The notes: a model not told the origin generated them from the sequence alone. Positions 1 to 7,335 are shown, counted from the stretch's first letter. The stretch: 29,337 nt of DNA from CAZTAO01 sp964611645 (GCA_964611645.1 CAZTAO010000060.1:1-29337), one strand, 5' to 3'. Numbers and translations are program-made.

Positions 1-72
1 GAAAGCCCGACCAGTATAGGCGGCACATCCGGCGGGGCCGCAGCCCCGGCTCCGGTTGCAAGTACCGAGTAA
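1..72 (+). CDS. C-terminal end of an unidentified protein (partial)
   Basis: The first frame is open from the window edge to a TAA at 70-72 and encodes 23 residues rich in Gly, Ala, Pro, Ser and Thr, ending ...APVASTE. This looks like a low-complexity C-terminal tail. A 9-bp inverted repeat starts 39 bases after the stop, as expected behind a real gene end. No family can be assigned from this fragment, and the frame could be open by chance. Confidence 0.4.
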   Translation, partial: ESPTSIGGTSGGAAAPAPVASTE

Positions 73-110
73 CGAAACCCCGAACCGAACTGCCGATAGT
101 CAGGTCACTT

Positions 111-139
111 TCGGGACTTCTGCTCCGCTCAAGTCCCGA
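111..139. terminator. Hairpin between convergent genes
   Basis: TCGGGACTT (111-119) and AAGTCCCGA (131-139) form a perfect 9-bp stem with an 11-base loop. It lies between the end of the partial plus-strand gene and the end of the minus-strand lipoprotein gene, so it could stop transcription from both sides. There is no U-tract, so intrinsic termination is only a possibility. Confidence 0.35.
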
Positions 140-175
140 GAGACCGGAAGTCGGGCGCAGGGATCTGCCGCGGAG

Positions 176-787
176 TCACATGCCGGGCATTATCCTCAGC
201 ACTTCAACCCGCCCCTCTTTGCTGACGACGTCGGCAGACCAGTGGGCGCCGGGAGCGTAGGGAATGCGGCTCACCAGTACAAAGTACTCATGCTTCGCCG
301 TCTTCCTGATGCTGATGTCAATCGGCCCGCAGGTTGCCCGCGGCCCCGCTCCCTCGGACAGCGCCGCGACTATGACGCGGGATAGAATGGCATCCGCCTC
401 CGGGTCCGCGCTCAAAACGAGGGACTGAGGCTTGACCTCAACGGATGCGCCTTTGAAACTCACTGTCGCAACCACCCTTTTCGCTATCACACGCTTTACC
501 GCGAGGCCGCTGTAGGTCTGTTGGGAGAATGTCACGATGGTCTCCCCCCGCGCACTCTTCTCTGGCTGGATAATAAGCGAATGAACCGGGATCTCCCCCT
601 TCACCCTCTTCCCGGGATAGACCGCCAGCGACCCGTCAAGAACCTGGTCTCCGACCAAGTGGATTGCGGCCACAACGTACTTCAGTTCTGCCCTCCCGTC
701 GCCCGCCTGCCTCGAACATCCCGCCCAGGCAAGAGCGACTATCACCCCAATGATGCACATCAGTAAACGGATACTTCTGTTTCGCAT
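176..787 (-). CDS. Putative lipoprotein, 203 aa, unknown function
   Basis: The ATG at 787 is chosen because GGAGG lies 8 bases upstream; a longer frame to 841 would start inside the promoter. The protein begins with a basic n-region (MRNRSIR), a hydrophobic stretch at residues 8-22 and then A-W-A-G-C with Cys24, a signal-peptidase-II-like site, although Trp at -3 is unusual. The rest is beta-rich and soluble-looking and contains the segment RATCGPIDISIRKTAKHEYF. I recognise no domain. The mature protein would be anchored to a membrane by its lipid. A small membrane-protein gene ends 69 bp upstream, and a promoter-like sequence with a palindrome lies between the two, so this gene may have its own regulated start. 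Confidence 0.65.
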   Translation of the reverse strand: MRNRSIRLLMCIIGVIVALAWAGCSRQAGDGRAELKYVVAAIHLVGDQVLDGSLAVYPGKRVKGEIPVHSLIIQPEKSARGETIVTFSQQTYSGLAVKRVIAKRVVATVSFKGASVEVKPQSLVLSADPEADAILSRVIVAALSEGAGPRATCGPIDISIRKTAKHEYFVLVSRIPYAPGAHWSADVVSKEGRVEVLRIMPGM

Positions 788-816
788 TGTTGCAGCCTCC
801 GTTGTGGGCGGGTACC

Positions 817-833
817 TAATATACAGTATATTA
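817..833. promoter_or_regulatory. 17-bp palindrome, candidate operator
   Basis: TAATATACAGTATATTA is a perfect palindrome around a single central base. On the minus strand it overlaps the putative -10 (830-835) and the expected transcription start of the lipoprotein gene. Dimeric repressors commonly bind at such a position. The sequence is AT-rich in a GC-rich setting. The regulator is unknown. Confidence 0.45.
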
Positions 834-860
834 TACGCCATAACCGGGCTGATGCTTCAA
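830..860 (-). promoter_or_regulatory. Possible sigma-70 promoter of the lipoprotein gene
   Basis: On the minus strand TATAAT (835 to 830) is a perfect -10. The best -35, TTGAAG (860 to 855), is 19 bp away, longer than ideal, so the promoter may be weak or may need an activator. It overlaps the stop codon of the upstream gene at 857. Confidence 0.35.
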
Positions 861-1249
861 CTATTTCCTTTGTTTTTCTCGCGTTTTCGCTTGTCGCGGA
901 CCATCCGGTAGATCGCCCAGATGAGCAGAGCGACGCCCAGGGACACTACCCAGATTTGGGCGGTGGGGGTTAGGTTGATGCTTCTGTTGGAAGAGCCTCT
1001 CAGGATATTGCCGGTTCCCCAGCCGATGAGCATGAACGGGGCAATCAATCTGGGGAGGCGGTTCCACCAGAGCAGGAAGATTGCCGCAGCGAACAACAAG
1101 CCGCCCGCGGCCAGGAGCACATCGCCGGTTGCTACCCCTTCGATTGCAGGTGTGAGCGATACCAGCGCGATAAAACCCCTGAAGACATTGCGGGCTATGG
1201 GGTTTGCGTCCATCCAGACGTCAAAAGCGGGGGTGGGGAAGCTGGTCAT
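857..1249 (-). CDS. Small integral membrane protein, 130 aa
   Basis: Hydrophobic segments lie at about residues 20-40, 43-61, 66-84 and 96-115, so three or four membrane spans are likely. A very basic tail (RMVRDKRKREKNKGNS) follows and should lie in the cytoplasm. No family is recognised. The ATG at 1249 is used although the nearest GGAG is about 17 bases upstream; ATG 1213 is an alternative without a clear ribosome-binding site. The start region contains a near-duplication of the sequence encoding MDAN, seen around 1203-1215 and 1253-1264. The gene lies directly upstream of the lipoprotein gene on the same strand. Confidence 0.6.
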   Translation of the reverse strand: MTSFPTPAFDVWMDANPIARNVFRGFIALVSLTPAIEGVATGDVLLAAGGLLFAAAIFLLWWNRLPRLIAPFMLIGWGTGNILRGSSNRSINLTPTAQIWVVSLGVALLIWAIYRMVRDKRKREKNKGNS

Positions 1250-1407
1250 GGTTTTGCGTCCATCTGGATGCTCCTGGTGTGCGGCGCGCTCGTTGCATTA
1301 TCATAGCACCAGACGGGGGATATTGGTAGCGGGCGGAGGGGATGTGATTATCTTTCCGGACTTCATATACTGCCGTGACAGAGTTCACATCCCCCCTTCT
1401 GCGGAAG

Positions 1408-1423
1408 CCCCCTTCAAAGGGGG
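1408..1423. repeat. GC-rich hairpin in intergenic region
   Basis: CCCCCTT and AAGGGGG face each other across two bases. The hairpin is part of the 279-base gap between the HtrA gene (ends 1529) and the small membrane gene. The gap holds this hairpin and a heptamer array (1501-1528) and no gene. C-rich hairpins of similar type recur at 5541, 7420, 11944 and 12028. Confidence 0.5.
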
Positions 1424-1500
1424 AATGGGGTTGGTGCGTTTCGCCAGACCGATTCTCCAAACAACAAAAGGGGGCTGGAGCAGATTGCCCCGGCCCCCAA

Positions 1501-1528
1501 CTCTGAACTTCGAACTCTGAACGTCGAA
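1501..1528. repeat. Heptanucleotide tandem array, 4 units
   Basis: Units read CTCTGAA, CTTCGAA, CTCTGAA, CGTCGAA, a 7-bp period that also gives a 14-bp super-period. The array directly abuts the stop codon of the HtrA gene at 1529-1531. Confidence 0.6.
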
Positions 1529-3004
1529 CTAATCGAGCGTTAGCTCGATTATTGTGCTTCGGTTGCCTCTCATTACTACCAGTATCGCGGTGTCGCCGGG
1601 CTTGATCTTGCCTATGGCCTTGGTGAACGATGCGACTCCGTTTATGGCTGCGTCGTCTATCTCGGTGATCACATCTCCCTGTCGGAGCCCCGATCTTTGG
1701 GCCGCGCCGCCGGGGTTGACTCCGGTCACAACCACGCCCTTGGTGTTCTCGGGCAGGTTGAGGGACTTCGCAATCTCATCGTTCAGCGGCTGGACATCCA
1801 TCCCGACCTTGTCCGCCGGGTTCTTGGTCGGCTCCTCGGTGCCGCTGGGCGCCTGGCCGAGCTTCACCGTAAGGGTCTTCTCCGCCTTGTCACGGAATAC
1901 CGTGATCTTCACATCGCTGTTGGGCGCGAAAACCTCGACCGTGTGGCGGAGGTCGATGGCATTCCTGATCTCCTTGCCGCCGATGTTGGTGATGACATCC
2001 TTGACCTTGATTCCGCCCTTCTCCGCCGGGGAGTTGGGGTCAACTGACTGAACCAGCGCGCCCTGCTTGACGCCCAGCTTCTGGGCCAGCACGGGTGTCA
2101 GGTCGCTGGGCAGCAGCCCAAGGAACCCTCGGACCACTTTGCCTTTGGTGATGAGCTGATCCAATACGAACTTGCAGGTGCGGGACGGCACCGCGAAGCC
2201 AATGCCCATGCTTCCACCGGACTCGCTGAGTATGGCTGAGTTGATACCTACCACTTTGCCGTCAGTATCTACCAGCGGCCCACCGGAGTTGCCGGGGTTG
2301 ATGGAGGCGTCTGTCTGGATGGCGTCGGGATAGAACTTCCCACCCATCGGGCTGCCGGGGTCGGGGACCGAAAACTCCCTCGAAAGCCCGCTGATCACGC
2401 CGACGGTCACCGTGTTGTCAAAGCCGAACGGGTTGCCTATGGCCATAACCCACTGGCCTGGTTTGGCCTTGTCGGAATCGGCAAAACCGGCATACGGCAG
2501 GTCTTTGGCCTCTATCTTTACCATCGCGAGGTCGGTGCGCGGGTCGCGGAAGACTTTGCCCTTGAACTCTCTGCCATCGCTGAGGCGCACGGTCACCCGA
2601 TCCGCGCCGCCGACCACGTGGTCGTTGGTAAGCACGTAGCCGTCCGAGCGCACTATGACGCCTGTGCCTGTTGCCTGCTGCGGCCTCTGGGGCTGACGCT
2701 GCATCGGCGGCATCGGGAAGCCGAACGGCGAGGGCATCGAGCCTTCGTTCGACCCGGGGGCTTCCGCACGGGCGTTCATTTCACTGGTGATATGAACCAC
2801 CGCCGGGGAGAGGTCCTTTGCCAGGTCGGCAAACAGGTTCTCGAAGGGCGGGGGCAACTTGCCGGATGTCGATTGCGCTATTGCGGTTCTGGACAAGGGA
2901 TTGTACTGAAGATTGAGTGCTACTGAGAAGCCCAGAGCCAGAAGAAGTAGCGCCATTACCAGGGCTGTCCTGGTGTTGAGTGTGAGGTGATTGTTCTGCT
3001 GCAT
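1529..3004 (-). CDS. HtrA/DegP-family periplasmic serine protease with two PDZ domains
   Basis: This 491-aa protein has the DegP layout. An N-terminal signal or anchor segment (residues about 13-31) is followed by a Pro/Gln-rich linker (82-110) and a trypsin-like domain (about 112-290). The triad is visible as His129 (LTNDHVV), Asp158 (RTDLAMVKI) and Ser240 (NPGNSGGPL). PDZ1 spans about 293-382 and PDZ2 about 398-489. Family members degrade or refold misfolded envelope proteins and form trimers or larger cages. AAGGAG lies about 13 bases before the ATG. The gene is divergent from the NlpC/P60 hydrolase gene, so both envelope genes share one control region. A second, one-PDZ paralogue lies at 5571-6776. 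Whether this one is DegP, DegQ or Do-like cannot be decided from sequence. Confidence 0.95.
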   Translation of the reverse strand: MQQNNHLTLNTRTALVMALLLLALGFSVALNLQYNPLSRTAIAQSTSGKLPPPFENLFADLAKDLSPAVVHITSEMNARAEAPGSNEGSMPSPFGFPMPPMQRQPQRPQQATGTGVIVRSDGYVLTNDHVVGGADRVTVRLSDGREFKGKVFRDPRTDLAMVKIEAKDLPYAGFADSDKAKPGQWVMAIGNPFGFDNTVTVGVISGLSREFSVPDPGSPMGGKFYPDAIQTDASINPGNSGGPLVDTDGKVVGINSAILSESGGSMGIGFAVPSRTCKFVLDQLITKGKVVRGFLGLLPSDLTPVLAQKLGVKQGALVQSVDPNSPAEKGGIKVKDVITNIGGKEIRNAIDLRHTVEVFAPNSDVKITVFRDKAEKTLTVKLGQAPSGTEEPTKNPADKVGMDVQPLNDEIAKSLNLPENTKGVVVTGVNPGGAAQRSGLRQGDVITEIDDAAINGVASFTKAIGKIKPGDTAILVVMRGNRSTIIELTLD

Positions 3005-3126
3005 AGTTAGGTCGATTCTCCTTTTTGGAAGACTTCAACAACTGAGTTTCTACATCTATTGACGCAAGAATTCCACCTTGCGTTCCGCGGGGCCGGGATA
3101 GCGTTGTCGGCGCAGACGAATCGAAA

Positions 3127-3154
3127 AACCCGCAAAAATCACTCCATGCGGGTT
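3127..3154. other. 8-bp inverted repeat upstream of hydrolase promoter
   Basis: AACCCGCA (3127-3134) and TGCGGGTT (3147-3154) flank 12 bases. The right arm runs into the -35 TTGACA at 3153. A second hairpin, ACGCAAG/CTTGCGT, lies at 3062-3083. They could be regulator sites in the shared control region. Read on the minus strand the first resembles a terminator followed by TTTCG. Confidence 0.35.
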
Positions 3155-3182
3155 GACATGCCTTCTACTTAGTTGTTACCAT
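3153..3182 (+). promoter_or_regulatory. Sigma-70 promoter for the LysM-NlpC/P60 gene
   Basis: A perfect -35 TTGACA (3153-3158), an 18-bp spacer and -10 TACCAT (3177-3182) predict a start near 3189 and a leader of about 60 bases before the TTG start codon at 3249. Confidence 0.6.
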
Positions 3183-3195
3183 AAGACGTTATGGT
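3178..3195. promoter_or_regulatory. Candidate operator over the -10/start site
   Basis: ACCATAA-GACG-TTATGGT is an inverted repeat with perfect 7-bp arms. It covers the -10 and the expected transcription start of the peptidoglycan hydrolase gene, so a bound dimer would block initiation. No regulator is identifiable. Confidence 0.45.
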
Positions 3196-3248
3196 TAAAC
3201 GTTCGGCGCCAATTATGCCCGAAATCCAGACATCGAAGGGACGGACTA

Positions 3249-4043
3249 TTGACGAACAAAACGATTACCAGAACACTTAGTGTACCGCTTTGTGTTTTGA
3301 TCCTCGCACTGACCCTTAGTGCCTCGGCGGCATTCGCGGCCAAGGTTCATAAGATAAAACAGGGCGATACCCTCTGGGATATCGCCAAGAAATACAAGAC
3401 TACCCCCGAGAAACTTGCCAAGGCGAACCATCTCTCGGAAAAGCAGCTTTTGAAGCTCGACAGCACCATCCGGGTTCCCGGGGTCGATGCGCCGAAGTCG
3501 CACAAGAAGATCGCCCAGAGCAAGAACCTCACCCACAAGCAGAAGATGCTTGCCAAGGCCAAGGCTGCCAAGCTGCACGCCGCCAAGGTAAAGCATCTGG
3601 CTGCCGTGAAAGCGGCGAAGTCCCACAAGGTAGCCAAGGCCAAACCTGCCGTGAAGGCGGCTGTCGTCAAAGGCAAGGGGCAAATGAAGGTCGTGCGGAC
3701 CGCGCTTGCCTACCAGGGCGCAAGGTATAGAAGCGGCGGCACAAGCAGAGGCGGTTTCGACTGCTCCGGCTTCACCCGCTACGTCTATGCCAAGTACGGC
3801 GTCTCGCTGCCTCACTCCTCCGCTGCTCAGGCGCGCGTTGGCCGACCGGTCCCGCGCGGGCAGTTGAAGCCGGGAGACATAGTGTATTTCCACACATACC
3901 GCCGAGGGCCGTCACATGTGGGAATCTACACCGGCAACAACAAGTTTGTGCACGCGTCGACACACGGCCGTGGGGTGGTTGTGGACTCGCTGGGTTCCAG
4001 CTACTATGCCTCGAGGTATATGGGAGCGCGGCGGGTTAAGTAG
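3249..4043 (+). CDS. Secreted LysM-NlpC/P60 peptidoglycan endopeptidase, 264 aa
   Basis: The start is TTG 3249, with GAAGGG 8 bases upstream; the longer frame begins inside the -35 box. A signal peptide (about 1-31, ending AFA-AK) precedes one LysM domain (about 33-78, VHKIKQGDTLWDIAKKY), which binds glycan strands. A striking Lys/Ala/His-rich linker follows (about 83-145). The NlpC/P60 domain holds Cys172 (GGFDCSGF), His223 (GPSHVGIY) and His235 (FVHAST), the expected Cys-His-polar triad. Such enzymes cut stem-peptide bonds during cell-wall growth and daughter-cell separation. The gene end overlaps the convergent small membrane gene by 8 bp. The promoter has an inverted repeat over the -10, so regulation is likely. 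Confidence 0.93.
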   Translation: MTNKTITRTLSVPLCVLILALTLSASAAFAAKVHKIKQGDTLWDIAKKYKTTPEKLAKANHLSEKQLLKLDSTIRVPGVDAPKSHKKIAQSKNLTHKQKMLAKAKAAKLHAAKVKHLAAVKAAKSHKVAKAKPAVKAAVVKGKGQMKVVRTALAYQGARYRSGGTSRGGFDCSGFTRYVYAKYGVSLPHSSAAQARVGRPVPRGQLKPGDIVYFHTYRRGPSHVGIYTGNNKFVHASTHGRGVVVDSLGSSYYASRYMGARRVK

Positions 4044-4359
4044 GCTTCAACTCCGAAGCTCTCGTCCCCACTAGAAATGCCACATAGGACAGCGTCACCA
4101 GCAGGGTGGCGTAGCCCATAAGCACGGGTGTCGCCTGGAAAGTGCCGAATCCGAACACCAGCCACGCCTGGCCGAAGTTGAACACGCTCATGACCAGGAA
4201 TGCCGCGGCGTATATCCAGAACACCCAGCGCTGCGAAGACAGCGGGCGGATGGCTTCCTGGCGGTGCTGCCAGTAGGCGTGCGCGCCCAGGGAGATCGTA
4301 ATCCCAACGGTCACGATCAGCCTGATGGCCTGAAGCCAGTCTAGCGTGCTGTGCGGCAT
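4036..4359 (-). CDS. Small 3-TM membrane protein, 107 aa
   Basis: Hydrophobic segments at about 9-30, 44-67 and 77-98 predict three membrane spans, with a short charged loop (QHRQEAIRPLSSQR) between the first two. No family is recognised. The ATG at 4359 is preferred because GGAGG is 9 bases upstream; the in-frame ATG at 4368 directly touches that GGAGG, and the frame to 4410 would begin in the promoter. The stop overlaps the tail of the LysM-NlpC/P60 gene by 8 bp in convergent orientation. It has its own promoter-like sequence at 4382-4410. Confidence 0.65.
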   Translation of the reverse strand: MPHSTLDWLQAIRLIVTVGITISLGAHAYWQHRQEAIRPLSSQRWVFWIYAAAFLVMSVFNFGQAWLVFGFGTFQATPVLMGYATLLVTLSYVAFLVGTRASELKPT

Positions 4360-4381
4360 GGTGTCCATCCTCCGTCTGCCT

Positions 4382-4410
4382 ATTCTACCACTGTCCGCAC
4401 TTAGCCGCAA
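4382..4410 (-). promoter_or_regulatory. Sigma-70 promoter for the small membrane gene
   Basis: On the minus strand: -35 TTGCGG (4410 to 4405), a 17-bp spacer, -10 TAGAAT (4387 to 4382). The predicted start near 4375 leaves a leader of about 16 bases before ATG 4359. The 12-mer TGGTAGAATAGG around the -10 recurs in the MFS promoter at 21551-21579. Confidence 0.55.
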
Positions 4411-4454
4411 TGCGTGAGCTCTGAAGATGCGCGGAGTTGGGGGAGGGGAGTGCT

Positions 4455-5378
4455 CTACGCGCCCACCAGCAATCGTCGCGGATTGTCAATCAGGAGGGTG
4501 TTGATCTGGTCTTGAGTTATGCCGTGTTCTTTGAGTATGTCCACGAAGCCGTTGATCAGGTAGCCGTATCCATTGCCCCCGAAGCGCTTCAGGAAGTAGG
4601 TCCGCATCATATCCAGAGCGATGGTTATCTGGTTGATATATCCGTGGGCGATAAGGTCCTTGACCATCTCCGCGCGGGAGTGGTCGTCAAAGTCTCCCAT
4701 CACGAACGCAACGCAGTCCAGGCCGAGCATTGCCCCCTTGTCCGCGATGGCGTAGATCCTGTCCATGAGGCCGTGTATGACCGCCAGATGGCCGATGAGG
4801 ATTCTCCCGGGCTCCACACCCTCCTCGGTCAGCACCCGGATCATGTCAAAGGCAGATTCGCCCTGCCAGCAGTGGGTTGTGACCCCCAAACCGGTAGCTG
4901 CCGCCGCCTGCCCCGCTGCCCTGAAGACCTTCTCCTGCTGCTCCGACAGCTTCTCCCCAGGGAACTCCGAGCCTAGTTCACCGATTATGCCCGCGCGGAC
5001 ATCCGTCCCCTCAATGCCGACCTGGATGTCTTTGAGCATTATGTCTCGAAGCTGGTCGATGGTCGCGCCTGCCACGTAATCCGGATACACAACCTCGCGG
5101 TAGAACCCCGACGCCGCCACGACCTGCACGCCGCTCTTTCTTGATATCTCCCTCAAAGCCAGCGCGTCCTGACCGAGGCCGCGGGTGGTCAGCTCGACTA
5201 TCGTCTTGCCGCCCTCTTCCCGGAAATGGGCAACTTCCTCAGCCATCAATTCGGGGTCATCGAACTTCTTTTCCGGGTCATTGCCCGAGAACGAACAGTC
5301 CGCGATTATGTGCTCGTGTACCGAGGTAACTCCAAGTTCTTCCGGGGCGATTGGCCCGAGGACTGTCATTACGCGCAT
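4455..5378 (-). CDS. Phosphotriesterase-family amidohydrolase, 307 aa
   Basis: The protein is a complete metal-dependent TIM barrel of the phosphotriesterase (PHP/aryldialkylphosphatase) family. Metal ligands line up in order: His21 and His23 (VHEHI), Glu134 (GELG), His169 (THC), His197 (IGHL) and Asp256 (ALDMM). Glu134 takes the place of the carboxylated lysine that bridges the metals in true phosphotriesterases, as in the E. coli PHP subgroup. The natural substrate is therefore unlikely to be an organophosphate; lactones or phosphorylated sugar lactones are used by relatives, but the substrate here is unknown. AAAGGA lies about 10 bases before the ATG. It is the last gene of the minus-strand run behind HK, RR and HtrA, separated by a repeat-bearing gap, so it may be transcribed separately. 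Confidence 0.9.
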   Translation of the reverse strand: MRVMTVLGPIAPEELGVTSVHEHIIADCSFSGNDPEKKFDDPELMAEEVAHFREEGGKTIVELTTRGLGQDALALREISRKSGVQVVAASGFYREVVYPDYVAGATIDQLRDIMLKDIQVGIEGTDVRAGIIGELGSEFPGEKLSEQQEKVFRAAGQAAAATGLGVTTHCWQGESAFDMIRVLTEEGVEPGRILIGHLAVIHGLMDRIYAIADKGAMLGLDCVAFVMGDFDDHSRAEMVKDLIAHGYINQITIALDMMRTYFLKRFGGNGYGYLINGFVDILKEHGITQDQINTLLIDNPRRLLVGA

Positions 5379-5540
5379 TTGATACGATTCCTTTCTCGCG
5401 AGGCCTGAGTTCCTAATCCTGCCCGTCCCTTAATCCTTTGAATCCTGTTCAAGACAACTGCGCGTTCTCCATACGTGGTAAGTCCGTCACCCCAACCCCT
5501 GTCGCAGCCCCGCTTCGCTAGGGGATGCTTTCGGGCAGCG

Positions 5541-5562
5541 CCTCTCCCGGGCGCGGGAGAGG
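5541..5562. repeat. GC-rich hairpin between HtrA and hydrolase genes
   Basis: CCTCTCCCG and CGGGAGAGG form a 9-bp stem around four bases, within a larger C/G-rich stretch (5490-5570) that starts CACCCCAACCCC. It is 9 bases beyond the HtrA stop. It may end the HK-RR-HtrA transcript, although no U-tract follows. The sequence resembles the hairpin at 7420. Confidence 0.5.
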
Positions 5563-5570
5563 GAGAAAAG

Positions 5571-6776
5571 CTACCGCTCCCGATCTCTTAGTTGCTCGGG
5601 GATGTCCGTCAGTTTCAGGGTTATGTTGATCGACTTGCCCTTGCGCGCGAGACTCAGCTTCAGGCTGTCGCCGGAGCGCTTGTCCCGCAGCACACTCTGG
5701 AGGTCCGCAACAGTCTCTACCTTGTGCCCGTCGGCTTCCAGCACCACATCGCCGGGTTTGATACCCGCAGCCTCGGCGGGGGAATCCCTGTATATTTCCA
5801 CCACCAGTGCGCCGTCGGTGCTCTTGAGGTCAAGGCGCGCTGCAAGGCGGTCGGATATATCCCAGAAAGTCGCCCCTGTCCAGCCGTGGCGAACCTTGCC
5901 GTAACGGATGATCTCATCCACCGCCGGCTGGATAGAAGACGCCGATATGGCAAACCCCAGCCCGGATGCGCCGCCGATGATCGCGGTGTTGATTCCTATG
6001 ACGTTACCGTCGATGTCGCAAAGCGGTCCGCCGGAATTGCCGGGGTTGATGGCCGCGTCGGTCTGGAGAAGGCCTTCAAGCTGCTGTCCGCCCTGATCGG
6101 GCGCAAGCGATCTGTCCATCGCGCTGAGCACGCCCACGGTCGCGGTGTTCCGGAATCCATATGGGTTGCCGATGGCGATGACCCACTCGCCGATCTCTAT
6201 CTCCTGCTTGGGTGAGAGCTTCACGGCGGGCAGGTTGCCGCCCTGGATCTTCAGCACGGCGATGTCGTAGGTTGGGTCCGCGCCGACAACCTTGGCCTCG
6301 AATGTTTGCTTGTTGGAAAGACTGACCCTGATCTTGCCGTCGTTGGGGATGGCGTCGGCGACGACGTGATTGTTGGTCAGCACGTAGCCATTCTTTGCGT
6401 CCACAATCAGCCCGGACCCCTGGCCCCGGCTGGGGACGAGCCTTGTGAAAGGCTCCATTCCGAAGAAGTCGCCGAATGGGTCGCCAAAACTGAATGCGGA
6501 CTGCCTGCGCATCACGACGGTGTCGATGTTGACCGTCGCCGGCCCTACTTTCCTGATCGCGTCCACAAACGGGCTGACCCCGCCCTTGAGCGGCTTGGTT
6601 ACCGAAGCCGACCTGGAATCCGCGAGGGCGACTTGAGTTCCCGTGTACGAGGCGTACTGGGCCTGGTTGGAGGGATCGCCTCTCTCGGACAGCCTGTATC
6701 CGGCGATAGCCCCCACCAGACCCAGCACAAAGCACGCCAGCGGCAGGGCGGCGCCGCGCAACAATCCACGCTTCAT
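5571..6776 (-). CDS. HtrA/DegS-like serine protease with one PDZ domain
   Basis: This 401-aa protein has an N-terminal membrane anchor or uncleaved signal (about 9-27), a trypsin-like domain and a single PDZ domain (about 296-390). The triad is His137 (LTNNHVV), Asp171 (TYDIAVLKI) and Ser248 (NPGNSGGPL). The anchor plus one PDZ is the DegS/DegQ-like layout, used in envelope-stress sensing or proteolysis. AGGAGG lies 8 bases before the ATG and overlaps the stop codon of the response-regulator gene, so the two are almost certainly in one operon. The 491-aa HtrA at 1529 has a second PDZ and a Pro/Gln linker that this one lacks. Co-expression with a kinase and regulator suggests a stress-response role, which is inference. 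Confidence 0.94.
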   Translation of the reverse strand: MKRGLLRGAALPLACFVLGLVGAIAGYRLSERGDPSNQAQYASYTGTQVALADSRSASVTKPLKGGVSPFVDAIRKVGPATVNIDTVVMRRQSAFSFGDPFGDFFGMEPFTRLVPSRGQGSGLIVDAKNGYVLTNNHVVADAIPNDGKIRVSLSNKQTFEAKVVGADPTYDIAVLKIQGGNLPAVKLSPKQEIEIGEWVIAIGNPYGFRNTATVGVLSAMDRSLAPDQGGQQLEGLLQTDAAINPGNSGGPLCDIDGNVIGINTAIIGGASGLGFAISASSIQPAVDEIIRYGKVRHGWTGATFWDISDRLAARLDLKSTDGALVVEIYRDSPAEAAGIKPGDVVLEADGHKVETVADLQSVLRDKRSGDSLKLSLARKGKSINITLKLTDIPEQLRDRER

Positions 6777-6788
6777 CTCACCAGCCTC

Positions 6789-7220
6789 CTAGAACTTCTT
6801 GTAGGGCTGGATTCGCCGGAGGGTGGCCAGGGAGGTCTTCCGCCTATCCAGAGCCTGGTTAAGCTTCATTGTGAGCAGTTCGAACACGTCCACGCCCGGG
6901 ATGTTCTTCTCGACATAGTCGAACGCTCCGCGCTTCATGCACTCAACCGCGTTAGCCACGTTGCCGTAGGCCGTAAGCACAATTACCTCGGTGAATACGT
7001 CCGCCGAGAGCGCCGACTGCAGAATCTCGATTCCGCTGGTCGGGGACTCCATGACCATATCCGTGACAATCAGGTCATACGGAGGGTCCTTGGACTCTAT
7101 CTTCTGAGTCCCCTCTTCCTGGCTGGAGGCTGTTTCTACTTCGAACCCCTCTCGTTCCAGTCGTCGCGTCGTAGCGTTCCGAACTGCCTCTTCGTCATCG
7201 ATCACTAGTACTTTATACAT
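6789..7220 (-). CDS. Single-domain response regulator (CheY-like receiver)
   Basis: The 143 residues form one receiver domain. Asp8 and Asp9 (acidic pocket), Asp54 (phospho-acceptor, VTDMVM), Thr83 (VLTAYG) and Lys105 (VEKNI) are all in place. No DNA-binding or enzymatic output domain follows, only a short basic tail (RRKTSLATLRRIQPYKKF). It must therefore act through protein contacts or in a phosphorelay. GGAG is 5 bases before the ATG. The HtrA gene follows after 12 bp, and a two-GAF histidine kinase gene lies upstream on the same strand across a 227-bp repeat-rich gap. The kinase is the natural partner. Confidence 0.93.
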   Translation of the reverse strand: MYKVLVIDDEEAVRNATTRRLEREGFEVETASSQEEGTQKIESKDPPYDLIVTDMVMESPTSGIEILQSALSADVFTEVIVLTAYGNVANAVECMKRGAFDYVEKNIPGVDVFELLTMKLNQALDRRKTSLATLRRIQPYKKF

Positions 7221-7238
7221 GTATGCTCCTATCCGGGA

Positions 7239-7266
7239 ATCTCATATCTCAAATCTCAAATCTGAG
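7239..7266. repeat. Heptanucleotide tandem array, 4 units
   Basis: Units read ATCTCAT, ATCTCAA, ATCTCAA, ATCTGAG. The array lies about 20 bases upstream of the response-regulator start, in the gap between the kinase and regulator genes. Confidence 0.6.
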
Positions 7267-7276
7267 ATTCGGCTAT

Positions 7277-7335
7277 GCTGCGGGAACGCCGACTCACACA
7301 ATCCATCAAATCCTCGCAGCGCAAGTTCCCGCAGC
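7277..7335. repeat. Long-spacer inverted repeat, copy 1 of 2
   Basis: GCTGCGGGAAC (7277-7287) and GTTCCCGCAGC (7325-7335) are perfect 11-bp arms around 37 bases. The same arms with a 38-base spacer occur at 12082-12141. The match extends outward on the left (CTAT before the arm) and inward (GCCG after it), while the spacers differ. This points to a dispersed, structured repeat family. Confidence 0.6.

Noticed and set aside
56..385. 109-codon plus-strand frame overlapping the lipoprotein gene
   Set aside because: No motif and no ribosome-binding site. The minus-strand gene has a lipobox-like site, promoter and GGAGG.
3153..3248. Longer start of the LysM-NlpC/P60 gene
   Set aside because: It begins at a TTG that is part of the -35 box; TTG 3249 has a ribosome-binding site and gives a normal signal peptide.
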